Shown piece by piece: positions 9,306 to 21,372 of a stretch of DNA of 64,000 bases. How positions within the stretch are numbered: position 1 is the first letter of the stretch; each line of letters opens with the position of its first letter. Made by a program: the position numbers and the translations under genes. Source of the stretch: Rhynchopus euleeides (Eukaryota > Euglenozoa > Diplonemea > Diplonemida > Diplonemidae). The DNA lies in contig OY723298.1 of assembly GCA_963210315.1 (NCBI GenBank), positions 1,364,001 to 1,428,000 on the forward strand. The letters are read 5' to 3'. The notes beneath the pieces were generated by a model. The model worked only from the letters and a program-made list of their open reading frames with translations. It was not told the origin of the DNA and did no database searches.

Positions 9306-11307
9306 ATGATGCGTGCTGCTGCATGTGCGGCGCTTCTGGGTGCCGTGGCTGCGACCACACCCTACCCTGCGAAGAAGGAGATCACATCGCTGCCTGGGCT
9401 GTCGAGCCTGCCCTCTAAGATGTACGCCGGGTACATCAACGCGGGCACCCCGCCCAGCGGAGTGGGTACGATGTACTTCCACTATTGGATGGTGGAGTCG
9501 CAGGGCAGCCCCGCCACTGACCCTGTCGTGATGTGGTACAACGGTGGCCCGGGTGCGTCGTCGCTGTTCGGGCTCCTGCAGGAGTTCGGCCCCATCCTGC
9601 TCAACATGGACTCCTACGACGCGGCATATGAGAAGACGGGGATCCCCACGCCTGTCGTCAACCAGTTTGCCTGGAGCAAGAACGCGACGCTGATTGCCAT
9701 TGACTCCCCTCCGCCGATCGGCTTCTCCTTCTGCACGGAGTTCGGCCCTTCTGGGAACGGGACGTCGTGCGGCCCGTGGACGGACAAGACGGTGTTCGCC
9801 GCCAACCACAAGGCTCACGTGGAGCTGTTCAACAACATCATCCCCGAGTACAAGCCGAACCCGTTCTTCATGATGGGTGAGTCGTACGCAGGGATGTACG
9901 TCCCTGGGTTTGTCAACGCGCTGCTGGACGACCCCATCGAGGGGCTGAACTTCCAGGGCTTTGGCGTGGGTGACGGCTTCATCGGCTGCGAGCCTGTTCA
10001 GGGGAAGGCCGTGAACTGGTGTGTCAACCTGGACAACGTGGGGCTCTTCGAGTACCCCAACGCGCAGGCCGGCCCGTTCTACGACGTGCAGTTCTTCCAC
10101 GGGCACAACCAGTTCAGCCAGGAGCTGCACCGTGAGATCATGTCGACGTGCACGGAGGCGGAGCTGAAGACGCCTGAGCTCAGCCCGGCCTGCAAGGCCC
10201 TGATTGCAGAGATGTCCGAGGAGGTGGGTGGGTTCTACGTCTACAACCTGTACAACCAGTGCCCGCAGAACGAGCTGATGTCGAAGCACGGCATGAACCG
10301 TGCCTTGCGCTCCAGGAAGGCTGCGCTGCGCGCCGCCGCGTCTGCCCACGGCGGCGCCACCACTGGCACCTGCCCCGGCAACGCCATGCCTGAGTGGCTC
10401 GCCCTCAAGGCTACCCGCGAGGCCATCAACGTGCCTGCGGACGTCAACTTCCTCAACCTCGACAACGGGCACGGCTTCAACTACACCACTGACCAGACGG
10501 ACATCCGCTTCGTCTACAAGAAGGCACTGGCAGCAGGCCTCTCTGTCCTTGTGTACGAGGGTGACACCGACGCGTGCGGCCTGCAGACCTCCCCTGTGGA
10601 GGACGCCTTCGTGTCCTACTTCAAGGAGATCGGCCTGAGCAAGACCCAGAAGTGGCGCCCTTGGACCACCGACGGCGCGCAGCAGATGGGCGGTTACGTG
10701 GTATGCTGCCGTGCACCCCATCGTGGGGGGGAGCGGCGCAACGTTGGCCCACAGCCCCGCGGGAGGGAGGGCAGGCTGGATACGGTTGCCGCCCTGCTCC
10801 AGCAAGAGTATTACCTGCATCTTGCTCCACTTGCAACCCCTCCCCTACCCGAACCCCATCCATCTCTTCTTTTGCCTGCAGATCGACTGGAACGGCGGGA
10901 AGGCCCGCTTTGTCAGCGTGCGCGGTGCGGGCCACCTGGTGCCCCACAACCAGCCTGAGGTATGCCCGTTCTTACTCTTTGCACAGCAATGCCGCCCTTC
11001 TCTATCTCTCCCCCTCGTGTGCTTGAAGTGGGAATATCCCCGTAACGAAGATACCCGCACCCTCCTCTCCCTCTCCGTGCCCCTCACTGTACCCAGCGAG
11101 GAGGGGGGGGGGGCAGCGATAAGAGCAGCGATCACTTCGAACTGCGGGCGCCTCCCCCTTCTGTGCATGTGGTTCTATCCCAATCACACTACGCCACCCC
11201 ACCCCACCCCACCCACCCCCCCCCTGCAGGCCTCGCTGTTCCTCCTCAACAACTTCGTGTGCCAGGCCACGAAGGGGGACTGCCCTCTGCCGAAGTTTGT
11301 GAAGTGA
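9306..11307 (+). CDS. Serine carboxypeptidase (peptidase family S10)
   Basis: Three exons: 9306-10700, 10882-10959 and 11230-11307, both introns phase 0 with GTATGC...GCAG borders; about 516 aa. The first Met pair at 9306 begins a signal peptide (MMRAAACAALLGAVAATT). The upstream in-frame extension is rejected because it would bury the signal. S10 hallmarks are present: NGGPGASS oxyanion region, nucleophile Ser193 in GESYAGMYVPG, Asp422 in EGDTDACG, and His483 in GAGHLVPHNQP encoded by the small middle exon. It should remove C-terminal residues from peptides in an acidic compartment (lysosome/vacuole) or outside the cell. Length and motif spacing are typical and it looks functional. Confidence 0.95.
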
Positions 11308-12190
11308 GAGCCCACGCCTCCCCCATCCGACACGCCTCCGTGTGACTGCGTAGCGGCCCCCAGCGGCCCCCTGTAACAATGCCCCGTAACGTGCGCCTGT
11401 CGTGCCTGTCTTATAGTTTGGGTGCGTGTGTGTGTTGATCACTTTTTAAGGTGGGTTAACCCTGCACGGGTCCTAGCCCACCCCCGGTGCGTGTGTGTGG
11501 TGGCTGGGGTGCAACGCGATCTGTCTCGATTTCTCATGTAAGAGAGAGCAACGCGAGTCCCCCTTCGTGTGCAAAGTGGTAGGGGTGGCTCGGCGTGTCT
11601 AGGCCTGCGCCTTTCAGAGTGGATGAAACGCTCCGAAGAGGCTGCAGGGCGTTGTGCGTTCTGAGGTAGAGTGGGCAGAAGAGGTGGTGGGAGGGGGGGT
11701 CACGATCCGCGTGCAAGTGTGCGTAGTCCACTCCCACAGTGAGAATTCTGCCAGAAGGGCGTCAGAAAGGCCCTCCTACACCCCTGCACCCACCCTTCGC
11801 TTGTGACCTGGTGGGGGTGCACTGTGCGACGCGCAGACGCTTTGTCTCATTTATCCTGAGAGTCGCCAATTGCCGTGGGGTGTTCTGTTGTGTTCCCGGC
11901 ACCGGCAAGGATGCTGGGTCTACAGGACGCATGTTCATGCATCCGGAACGGCAGCGAGTCAGGGGCGGGCGTCGTCAAGCCCGAGTTTCTCCTGAAGCCC
12001 CTGGCTTGGGGTCCTTTGAAATCCCGCCTGACTCTGGCCGTGCCGTATGTATGCATTTTGCTGTCGTTCCTACAAGCCGATGCACCGGGTGCGGATCGGA
12101 TTGTCGCAGAAGCACTGCACACTGCTACCACCACCACTGTCACCAACACACCAGATACTTCTTCCTCTGTCCCCAACACCCGAAGCTAAG
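11308..12190. other. Intergenic spacer
   Basis: No gene supported. It contains TG microsatellites, the hairpin at 11450-11482, and from about 12094 the start of the duplicated block that carries the next gene. Confidence 0.5.
11450..11482 (+). other. Small two-stem hairpin with TGCAC loop, copy 2
   Basis: GGTGGG (11450-11455) pairs with CCCACC (11477-11482), enclosing ACCC (11459-11462) and GGGT (11468-11471) around a TGCAC loop. It is preceded by TTTTAAGG like the hairpin at 361-395 and lies about 140 bp after the carboxypeptidase stop, so it could be a 3'-UTR element or terminator. Function unknown. Confidence 0.35.
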
Positions 12191-13096
12191 ATGCGTGCCT
12201 TCCGTGATGCCTGCGTCGTGCTCGCCACAGTGTTGTGTGCTGTCGAGGGCTACAGCCCTGCAGCGATTGCGGCCTGTGCAGAGGGGTCCGACTCGTCGCT
12301 GACTTGCGAAACTCGGACAGACATTTTCACAGGCCTTCGGTGTGGCTGGATTGTCGCGACGAGCACGTGTGTGCCCCAGGCCGAGCGGCGGTGTCGCGAG
12401 TGGGACGAGCCTCGCTGCAGCTTCTACAGCGAGGTTGAGACAGGGCGTGACTGCATGTGGGACGCGTCCAGCGCCATGTGTGTCCTGTCTCCGCCTCCCG
12501 CGACGGCAGCGCCTCCGACAAACTCGCCGCCTGCTGGCCCCACTACACCGGCACCTGAGACGCGCACACCGGAGCGTATTGACCTCAACGAGGCAGCGGA
12601 CAAGCTCGCGACAGGTGCCATCGTTGGGATTGTGATTGGTTCTGTGGCAGTGATCATCATCTGTGCCCTCTGTGTGTTCTGCTTGGTGCGCACCTCAAGC
12701 AACGCAAAGGCGCCGCCTCAGCAGGAGATGCATGTGACACCCACCGCTCAGCAGCAGCAGCAGCAGAACCAGCAGCCGGCACAGACTGTGTAGACATGCC
12801 GACCCCCTGACCTCCAGTGCCCGTCCTCTTCGTATCGTATTACTCGAGAGGAGAACGGCCCGCTGCTTCGCTGTGTTGCGCTTTGCATATTGTTTGTTTT
12901 CCCAGTCTTGCCCCACAGTTCACAAATGATGTGATACACGCTGCGACCATGTGTCGCAGTCTAGTGATCGCCTCTGTTGACATGCCTTTTTATCTATCTG
13001 CCTGATGCCCAGTGACACACAGGTCCGCACTGAAGCGAGCCTCGTCAGGGAGTGTGCTGAAGACTGCACCCTCTGGATTGTGAGCTCAAGACAGGC
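12094..13096 (+). repeat. Tandem duplication block, copy 1
   Basis: About 1 kb that is repeated at 13357-14298. The similarity covers the 5' leader (GATCGG...GCAGAAGCACTGCACACTG), the whole coding region and about 300 bp of 3' flank ending near TGAGCTCAAGACAG. Confidence 0.85.
12191..12793 (+). CDS. Cys-rich type I membrane protein, paralogue 1
   Basis: A 200-aa single-exon gene. A signal peptide (MRAFRDACVVLATVLCAVEG) is followed by an ectodomain of about 80 residues with many Cys (motifs such as CRW/CGW, CREW and CMWD). A Pro/Thr-rich stalk follows, then a membrane segment (about 140-168, GAIVGIVIGSVAVIIICALCVF), and a short cytosolic tail rich in Gln. I recognise no named family. Repeated W-D/C patterns suggest two short disulphide-bonded modules. 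The Thr/Pro-rich stalk is probably O-glycosylated. Met at 12191 is chosen because it starts the signal peptide; upstream frame is non-coding leader. Confidence 0.75.
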   Translation: MRAFRDACVVLATVLCAVEGYSPAAIAACAEGSDSSLTCETRTDIFTGLRCGWIVATSTCVPQAERRCREWDEPRCSFYSEVETGRDCMWDASSAMCVLSPPPATAAPPTNSPPAGPTTPAPETRTPERIDLNEAADKLATGAIVGIVIGSVAVIIICALCVFCLVRTSSNAKAPPQQEMHVTPTAQQQQQQNQQPAQTV

Positions 13097-13356
13097 GCGT
13101 GTGCCACAGCCTGGTCATCCTTGTTTGTTCATTGCTTTCTTGAGACCCTGCCACACTGCCGCTTGCTCGGAGACGCTTCTCTGTGCAGCTGTGCAGTGCC
13201 CCCACACCCACCCCTCATCCTGTTGCATGAATTGATGGCAGAACAACTGCCCCTTCTTCGCATTTAAATGACTAAATGACTCGTGGATAGATGGCCCCCC
13301 CTGCACGCGGCAACCCCATCAGTCGCTTCTGTTGCCATGCTCTCTTCCGATGCAGC

Positions 13357-14298
13357 GGGCCCGGATCGGCTTGTTGCAGAAGCACTGCACACTGACACCA
13401 CCACCACTGCCACCACCACACCAGATACTTCTCTGTCCCCAACACCCGAAGCGAAGATGCGTGCCTTCCGTGATGCCTGCGTCGTGCTCGCCACAGTGTT
13501 GTGTGCTGTCGAGGGCTTCAGCCCTGCAGCGGTTGCGGCCTGTGCAGAGGGGTCAGGCTCGTCGTGGATGTGCGACGCACAGACATCCACACTGAAGGGC
13601 CTTGAGTGTCGCTGGGTTGACGCTTCGTCATGTGTGCCCCAGGCCGAGCGGCGGTGTCGCGAGTGGAGCGAGGACGAGTCTCTCTGCAGCTTCTACAGCG
13701 AGATTGAGACAGGGCGTGAGTGCATGTGGGACGCGTCCAGCGCGACGTGTGTCCTGTCTCCGCCACCTGCTGGCCCCACTACACCGGCACCTGAGACGCG
13801 CACACCGGTTCATATTGACCTCAACGAGGCAGCGGACAAGCTCGCGACAGGTGCCGTCGTTGGGATTGTGATTGGTTCTGTGGCAGTGATCATCATCTGT
13901 GCCCTCTGTGTGTTCTGCTTGGTGCGCACCTCAAGCAACGCAAAGGCGCCGCCTCAGCAGGAGATGCAGACCACAACCACCACTCAGGACCAGAAGCCGA
14001 CCGAGCCCACAGAGACTGCGTAAACATGATTTGACCACACCCGCAGTGCCCGTCCTCTTCAATATCACGCTCGAGAGGAGGCGGGCCCACTGCTTTGCTG
14101 TGTTGCCTGGTTTCCTTCTTATGACGGCACAGCTCACACATGACGTTGCGACCATGTGTCGCAGTCTAGTGATTGCCTCTGTTGACATGCCCTTTTTCTA
14201 TCTGCCTGATGCCCAGTGACACACAGGTCCGCACTGAAGCGAGCCTCGTCAGGGAGTGTGTTGAAGACTGCACCCTCTGGATCATGAGCTCAAGACAG
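13357..14298 (+). repeat. Tandem duplication block, copy 2
   Basis: Direct copy of 12094-13096 beginning about 1.26 kb downstream. The membrane segment and tail junction are nearly identical to copy 1, while the ectodomain and the stalk have diverged. Confidence 0.85.
13457..14023 (+). CDS. Cys-rich type I membrane protein, paralogue 2
   Basis: A 188-aa tandem paralogue of the gene at 12191, with the same order: signal peptide, Cys-rich ectodomain, Pro/Thr stalk, TM, short tail. The signal peptide and the TM region are almost unchanged. The ectodomain differs at many positions, the stalk is shorter (the PPATAAPPTNS stretch is missing) and the Gln-rich tail is replaced by a Thr/Glu/Pro-rich one. 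Variable outside with conserved anchor suggests either relaxed or diversifying selection on the ectodomain. Confidence 0.75.
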   Translation: MRAFRDACVVLATVLCAVEGFSPAAVAACAEGSGSSWMCDAQTSTLKGLECRWVDASSCVPQAERRCREWSEDESLCSFYSEIETGRECMWDASSATCVLSPPPAGPTTPAPETRTPVHIDLNEAADKLATGAVVGIVIGSVAVIIICALCVFCLVRTSSNAKAPPQQEMQTTTTTQDQKPTEPTETA

Positions 14299-15122
14299 CC
14301 GCTGTGCCAATCCTGGGCATCGTTGCCTCTTCGTCGCAATCCCCTGCCACTGCCGCCCGTTAGGGAGAAGCTTCCACATTACCGTTGCTGCTGAGTTTCT
14401 GGTGTTTGCTCTCTCTGTGCAGTTGGTAGACTACTCCCACCACCTCTCATTATTTTGCACGAGTTGCGGACCCAAGCTGTGCGTTGATGTTCTGTGGGAC
14501 CTCTTCCCTCGTAACACACACGCCTGTTTGTCCGCAATCTGAACGAGCTCCTCGCTCCCCCCATTGCTTTGTGTTGTCGAAATCGTATTCGCATGAAGGT
14601 CGGAGAAACTATACCCGCGTGCCCAATACTCACTTCAAAAAACGTTTTGGTTTATGTGCATGTCTCCTTCGAGCCCGCACAGCCTGTGCAGTTCTGATGT
14701 TCCACACATCACCACTTTTGTTTTCCCACTCTCTCGCTACTATTGCTTTGGAAAGAGGGGTGACCCCAGCCGCACGCACCTGTTTCAACAACACTGGTAG
14801 TTTATATGGGCATCCCCTCTAGACGAGAGTATTTCTGAGAGTGGCAACACACCGGTAGATGTCATCAGCCAGGCAGTGCGCCACAGTGTCGCACTCTCTC
14901 GGAGCTGACCGAAGCCTCGACAAGGGCTTTGCCGTCACAAGTTGAAAGCCAAAAAGAAGAAGAGAAAAGGCACGGTGCCGTCTGATTCTTTTCGCGCGAT
15001 GAGCTATCCCTCGAGGCACACCACATGCAAGCACTCTCACCCCACCTTCGGCAACACACAACCCTCCACCCAGGCATCGACACAATACACCGAAAGGGAC
15101 TCAGATGCCCGTCGGGTCGTGA
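14024..15122. other. Intergenic spacer
   Basis: No gene supported. The first part is the duplicated 3' flank. The remainder, about 800 bp, has no repeat I recognise and ends in the promoter of the HECT ligase gene. Confidence 0.5.
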
Positions 15123-18100
15123 ATGTCTGGACGCTTGAGCAGACAGGCGAAGAACTCAGAGAATCCAGGGCCGCAAGCCAGCAGCAGCAGCAGGCGCAAG
15201 CGGACAGAGGAGCACCCTCCCAGCGACTCGGAGTCTGAGCGCAAGAGGCAGCGCACCGCAGAGGACGAGGAGGAGGAGCCGGAGGACGAGGAGGGTGAGG
15301 AATACCCCGAACACGACGAAGACGACGACAGCCACGACGCCATCATGTCAGGGAGCGGCAGCGCGATGCACCAGGCACACCTCCTCATGAAGCACGTCAG
15401 CGAGTTGGGCATGCTGCTGCCTGGCCTGCAGGGGGGCAGGATCAACACCATCGCACAGCGCCTCGACCGCCCCGACGAAGGCGAGCAGTTCCAGGCCCTC
15501 ACGGAGCTCTGCGACCTACTCTCGATGAGCACGGAAGAGGCTCTTATCGGCTTCCGTGTCGAGACTCTCCTCCCGGGGCTGCTCCGCTGCATGCAGAATG
15601 AGGCGAACCAGGAGATGATGCTTCTCGGCTGCCGTGCCCTGAGCCACCTGATGGATGCCCTGCCAGGCTCCGTTGCCTCGATTGTCAACGCAAATGCGGT
15701 TCCCATTCTGATTGAAAAGCTCCTCAACATGCAGGTTATCGACCTTGCAGAGCAAGCCCTGCTCTGCCTTGAAAAGATATGCCACGACCACGCCCTCCGG
15801 GTCCTGTCGGAGGGTGGGATGGGCGCGATGCTCACCTTCGTCGACTTCTTCAGCCTACCCCTGCAGCGGAAAATTGTCTCCTCTATATGCAACATGGTGC
15901 GCAAGGTCCCCAGCCCACTCTTCTCCTTCGTGGAGGACTGCCTCCCGCAGCTCTCGCTGCTGCTGACCTATGAGGATGCGAAGCTGGTGGAGTCGACATG
16001 CCTCACGCTCCACAGGCTGGTGTGCAGCTTCCAGGATGACGAGGACAAGCTGGCGAAGATCGGGTCGGAGGGGATGCTGAGCAACCTGATCATCATCCTC
16101 CAGAGGGGCGTCGACCTCATCACGCCCAACGCGTGGTCCATCATACTCAAAACCCTCACGGTGCTGGCGAAACGGAGCGTCTCACGCACAACGGTTGTGC
16201 TCCACCTTGATGCACACCACACCCTATTGGGTGTGCTCCGGACCCAGGCGGAGGCACACTCCCTCAGCGCAGAGGGCGTTGCTGCCGCAGCCCCCACCGG
16301 GTCACAGCAATCCTCCAGCGGGAAAGGTCTCTCCCATGGCACCATCGGCGAGGTGGTGGAACTGCTCCGCGTGATGCTCCCCGTGGTGGACACCGGGCTT
16401 CTCAGCGTGGCACGCACCTCCCTCAATTACTATTCTCCCGAGCAGAGGGATGACGGGCCGCAGATGCCTCTCTCCCGGGAGCACACCGCAGCATCGCAGG
16501 AAAGCGAAGGTGGTGCATCGATGCCAAAAGCATATTCCTGGCATTATGAGAGAGCTGACGGCGAGCAGGCAGAAGAGGATGAAGACGAGGAGGATGAGGA
16601 TGAAGATGAAGACGATGAATTCACCGGGGATGGCCCCCGACCCGGTGGGGGGCGTTTGAAGGTGCAGCGCACCGACACATCGGATGGCGGTGCCGGGGGG
16701 AGCCCTGTCATGCAGAGGGCCCGGAAGATGAGCGACGCCCCTGTGTTTAATGCGGAGCTCCATGAGGCGAGGAAGGAGCTTTATGTGAAAACCCCGGAGC
16801 TCCTGGAGCAGTTTGCTGCGGGGATCCCTGCTCTGATGGCGGTGCACGGGGCGTCGGTGCACTCCTATGGGAAAGCGAAGAGCCTCGCTGCCGTCACCTC
16901 CATCATCCACCACTCCCCTCCGGAGCTGCTCCTCACCAGCCTGCGCGACATCCCTGTGTCTGCCTTCATCGCGAGCCTCCTCCGGCAGGGCGAGGTGTCG
17001 AATGTCCTCGCTGGACTCCACCTGGCACACCGGCTCATCGAAAAGCAACCCGTGCTGTTCGCGGCACACTTTATCCGCGAGGGGGTGACCGCCGAGATCG
17101 AGCAGCTTCTGAAGGACACAGAAACCGATGCCTCGGGTTCGCCTCCAGAGGACGCCTCCGGCGAGCTCTCCGCAGAGCGCTTCAACACAGCGCTCATCCG
17201 GGGGAGCTGTGATGACTACCTCTCGAAATGCGCTGGGTTGGTCGACCCCTCCCGCCTGGGCAACGGCCCCAAGCTCCTGGAGGTGATCCGCAACCTCGAG
17301 AAGTGGTGCGGAGCACCGGGGGGTGCCATCCCGCATGAGGAGGAGGGGTCGAAGCACCTCAACGCGCTCTGCGACCTCCTGAGGTCGGAGGATGGCGTCA
17401 GCACCTTCGAGTTTGCAACGTCGCGCCTCGTCCCGGTCGTCCTGCGGTATCTCTGCGCCACAGGGGATGGCGGGGAGGAGGGCGGCAGCGGCAGCGGCGT
17501 CCCCTCCGGGCTCCGCCTCGGCAGGGCCAAGCGCTTCCTCGCGGTGTTCCTCACCCCAGCCCCCGCGGGGGGTGCGGGGGGGCTGTGCGGGGGTGACCCG
17601 CAGTCCCCCGGGACATACCTCACGGTGTTCATCCACCGCCTTGTCCTGGCGCTGCAGCACTACGAGCGCCTCCCCGTGTATGCAACGGAGAAGGCGGACC
17701 GGGGTGGGGGGTGGGCGTCCGCCCTGAAGGCCCTGACCCAGCCCTTCCGCCTGATGCTCACCCGCGAGAAGGATGCGAAGGAGGAGGAGGGTGAGGCCGA
17801 GCCCGTGAAGGGGACGACCGCAGGGGGTCCCCCTTCGAGCTCCTCTGTGACGGTCATCATTGAGCCTCTTGCGACGATTGCGGCGGTGGAGGACTTTGTG
17901 ACGACAAAGCTCTGCTCCAGGGGAGGAGGCCCGACCTGCACAGCTGAAGAGGGCGAGCAGAGGCACTTTGCGGTGCACCGCCACAAGCTGACGAAGAGCA
18001 GTCAGAAGGCAAGGGCCTGGACATGTGACAGGTGCCATGCCCCCTTCTCCGGGCCTGGCCCGACGCGGTGGAGGTGTGAGCAGTGCGACTTCGACATCTG

Positions 18101-20999
18101 CGGGGTGTGCGCACCCGTCTCGCAGCCCGGGAAGGAGAAGGACAAAAAGGGTGCTGCGCACCCAGCCCACTCCTCCTCCTCGGCGTCATCATCATCCTCC
18201 TCCTCGCAGAAGGCGTCGCAGTCCCGCCCGGAGTCCGGCGGGAAGAAGCGGACCTCCATGTTCCCCTTCCGGAAGCGCAGCAGCAAAGACAGCCCTGCGG
18301 ACAGCAAGTCTGCGCAGGGGACACCCAGCCCTTCTCCAGAGCAGGCTGCTGCTGCTGCTGCTGCTGCGGCGTCTTCATCCTCGTCATCCTCCTCTTCTGC
18401 AGCGGCTGCCTCGGCGCCCCAGGCAGGGGAAGCCCCTCAGGCGCCACCGGCAGGGCCTTCGGTGTCGATCTATCTGGATGGCGTGAAGCTGCCGTCGCAC
18501 CTCACCATCTTCAGCGCGATATACTCCCACCGCGCACAGCAGGTGCAGAAGGAGGGGGCGGCTGCTGCACCCCAGCAGCCCGTGCTGCGCGCGAGGGAGC
18601 AGGATGTGGTGATCAACACCCGGAGCATCTGGGGGAAGGTCTACAAGCTGATGTACCGTGCCGGGGATGCCCCTGCCCCGCAGGGGGAGGGGGGCGAAGC
18701 CCAGCCCCCCTCTGCGTCGCCCTCACCCGCCGCTGCGGCGGAGGCTGGCGGGGCTGCGCAGGGCCAGGGGGGGATGTACAGCACCTACGGCAGCGACTGC
18801 CTCGGGGCTGCAGAGTATGTTGAATGCTGCGCCGAGCCCTTCCCCGGGAAGGGGTCCAGCCTGCTGGATCTGCCGCAAGGTGGCGGTGCGGCGGGTGGCG
18901 GTGGTGGTGGTGTGCCGGATGCGACGGAGATGCTGCGCCTGATGCAGGTGCTGCGTGCGATGTGTGTCTGCGGTGCGGATATCCTCGAGAGGCCCGACGA
19001 CAGCGGCGCTCAGATCGAGAAGCCGAAGGCGGCTTCCCTCTCCGCGGGGCTGCCTTCGGAGATGGACTTCCGCGCGAAGAGCATCTCCAACAAGCTTCTG
19101 AAGCAGATGCTGGATGGGCTGCTGCTCTGCACCGGGCAGCTCAGCAGGACGTGGTGTGCGGATCTCGTCTACCACTGCCCCTTCCTCTTCTCCTTCAGCA
19201 CGCGGCTTGCCTTCTTCGAGCTGACCTCCTTCGGGCCCACGCGCTCTGTGATCCGCCTGCAGGAGGTGCTGCAGGAGGAGGGCGAGGAGTGCAAGTTTAA
19301 GGTGGGGCGTGTGCAGAAGCAGAAGATCCAGCTGGAGCGTGATGCGGCTTTCAAATCCGCGAAGCGCGTCATGTCGCTGTACGGCTCGCAGAGGTCCTTT
19401 CTCGAGTTTGAGTTTATCGACGAGGTGGGGACGGGGCTGGGCCCGACCCTCGAGTTCTACACCCTCGTGTCCCGTGGCATCCAGCAGGATGAGGCGGGGC
19501 TGTTTATGAAGGCGGAGGGCAGCAGCTTTGGGCTGTTCCCCAAGCCCCTGCCGCCGCCGGGCACGGAGAAGGCGGAGAAGGAGCGGGCGGAGCTGCTGGC
19601 GCACTGCAAGTTCATCGGGACGTTCATCGCGCGTGCCATCTACGACAAGCGTATGGCGGATGTGCCGCTGTCGCCGCCGCTGCTGAAGGCGCTGTGTGGG
19701 AGGCGGTTCCACCCGTCTGACCTGCGTTTTGTGTCGCCCGGCGTGTTCAAGTCGGTGCAGGCGTTCCAGGAGCTGGCGCGGCAGCGTGACGCCATTGTGG
19801 CGCGGCACGGCGGCGACGCCTCGTCCCCTGCATGCCGTGAGGAGGTGGAGAGCACCGTGCTGATGTCGAAGGCGAAGATCTCTGACCTCTCCCTTGGGTT
19901 CACCCTCCCCGGCTACCCTGATGTGCCGCTGAAGGAGGGTGGGGATGACGTTGCGGTCACAGTGTGGAACATGGATGAGTACGCGCTCCTGGTTTGCGAG
20001 TGTTTCCTGAGCACCAGCATTGCCGAGCAGGTATGGATAGTGGCAGGCGTGTTGTGTGTTGATGCAGGGCGAGGTGTTCGGTGTGCTCTGCACTACTGCA
20101 AAATGATACGCGTGTGAGTGCTGAGCGTCTCACCCCACCCCATCTCGCAGGTCCAGGCTATGATCGACGGTGCGAACGACGTCTTCACCTTCTCGCGCCT
20201 GCGGTGCTTCAGCACACCCGAGCTGGACCTGATGCTGTGCGGTATGTCAGACACCATCTCCCTTTTGTTCCGTCGGAATACTAGCCCTCTGGGGCTAACA
20301 TCACACCACCACACCACCGCACAGGCAGCAGTGAGAGTTTCACCATCGAAGGGCTCGAGGCTGCGACAGTGTGTGACCACGGCTACACACAGGGGAGCAA
20401 GGCCATCAAGATGCTGTTCTCTATCATGTCGCGCTTCGACGCCCTTGACATGAGGAAGTTCCTCACCTTTGTCACCGGTGCGCCGCGCCTCCCCGTGGGC
20501 GGTCTGCAGGTATGCCCAGACAGAGCGTGTGCCAGCTGTGCGAACTGTCGATTCGGACGGAACGGCCCATGTCGGTCCACAGTGAAGTTTGCAGCTCCGT
20601 GTTGAGCTATGGATGCACTCTGGCACGCATGTTCTCCGTTCCCATGCCCCCCCGTCTGTGCGCCCCTTCAACACGCCGACCACACACACCCTTACAGGCG
20701 CTGAAACCTCGGTTCACTGTGGTCCGCAAGACGTCTGACGGCGCTGCTGTTGACACAGTGCTCCCAAGTGTGATGACATGCCAGAACTACCTGAAGATCC
20801 CGGTATGTAGCCCGGCGGTGGGGTAGGGGGGAGGTGCAGTTTTCCAAGGGCCCAAGGAAGGCACCCAAAGCCCTTCAGATCCAAGGCACGCTCCACGCCC
20901 ACACACACCCACACACAGGACTACTCCAGCGAGGAGGTCATGGAGGCACGTCTCCGCTTTGCTATGACCGAGGGGGCTGAGTCGTTCCACCTGTCGTGA
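15123..20999 (+). CDS. HECT-type E3 ubiquitin ligase, UPL3/TRIP12-like
   Basis: Five exons: 15123-20030, 20151-20241, 20325-20509, 20698-20802 and 20919-20999; about 1789 aa. All introns have GTATG donors and CAG acceptors. The N-terminus is charged and disordered with a KRxR-type nuclear signal (about 1-75). Armadillo-type helices follow (about 80-420; LLPGLQGGR..., [24 protein letters not shown]), as in TRIP12/UPL3. Acidic and Ser-rich linkers come next. A ZZ-like zinc finger lies near 960-1000 (CDRC...CEQC...CGVC), then the HECT domain from about 1400. The catalytic Cys is about residue 1756 in [10 protein letters not shown], 33 residues from the end. It transfers ubiquitin from E2 to substrates. 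The ZZ-like finger is not standard for TRIP12 as I know it. Confidence 0.9.
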
Positions 21000-21372
21000 G
21001 AGCGGTCGGTGATGTGGTTGAGAAGAGTGGAGGTGTGGGTGTAGGTGTTCGTTCGGTAGCAACCTATACACTATTCAAAAGCTTACCGTGATGGTGTGTG
21101 GGTGTGTGCGCCCACAACCGGACACAGTCCCACACGAAACGGGGAAGGGTGTCCTGGGTTTAATAGACACATGCACGCATGGAGACACTGTGCATCCCGC
21201 CATCACCCCACCGCCGAGCCAGGTTGGTGCAGCAGTCGCCCACTCTGCAAACTCTGGCGGGATGCAGCGGCCCCCGTGCAGCTTTTTTTTTGGCCCGTGT
21301 CTTGATTTTGTGAATAGTTCAATATACAACAGAAGAATGAATGAAAAAAACAAAACGGAGAGGGATCCGCTC
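21000..21372. other. Intergenic spacer
   Basis: No gene seen. It ends in ATCCGCTC (21365-21372), the left target duplication of the adjacent hAT element. Confidence 0.5.
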
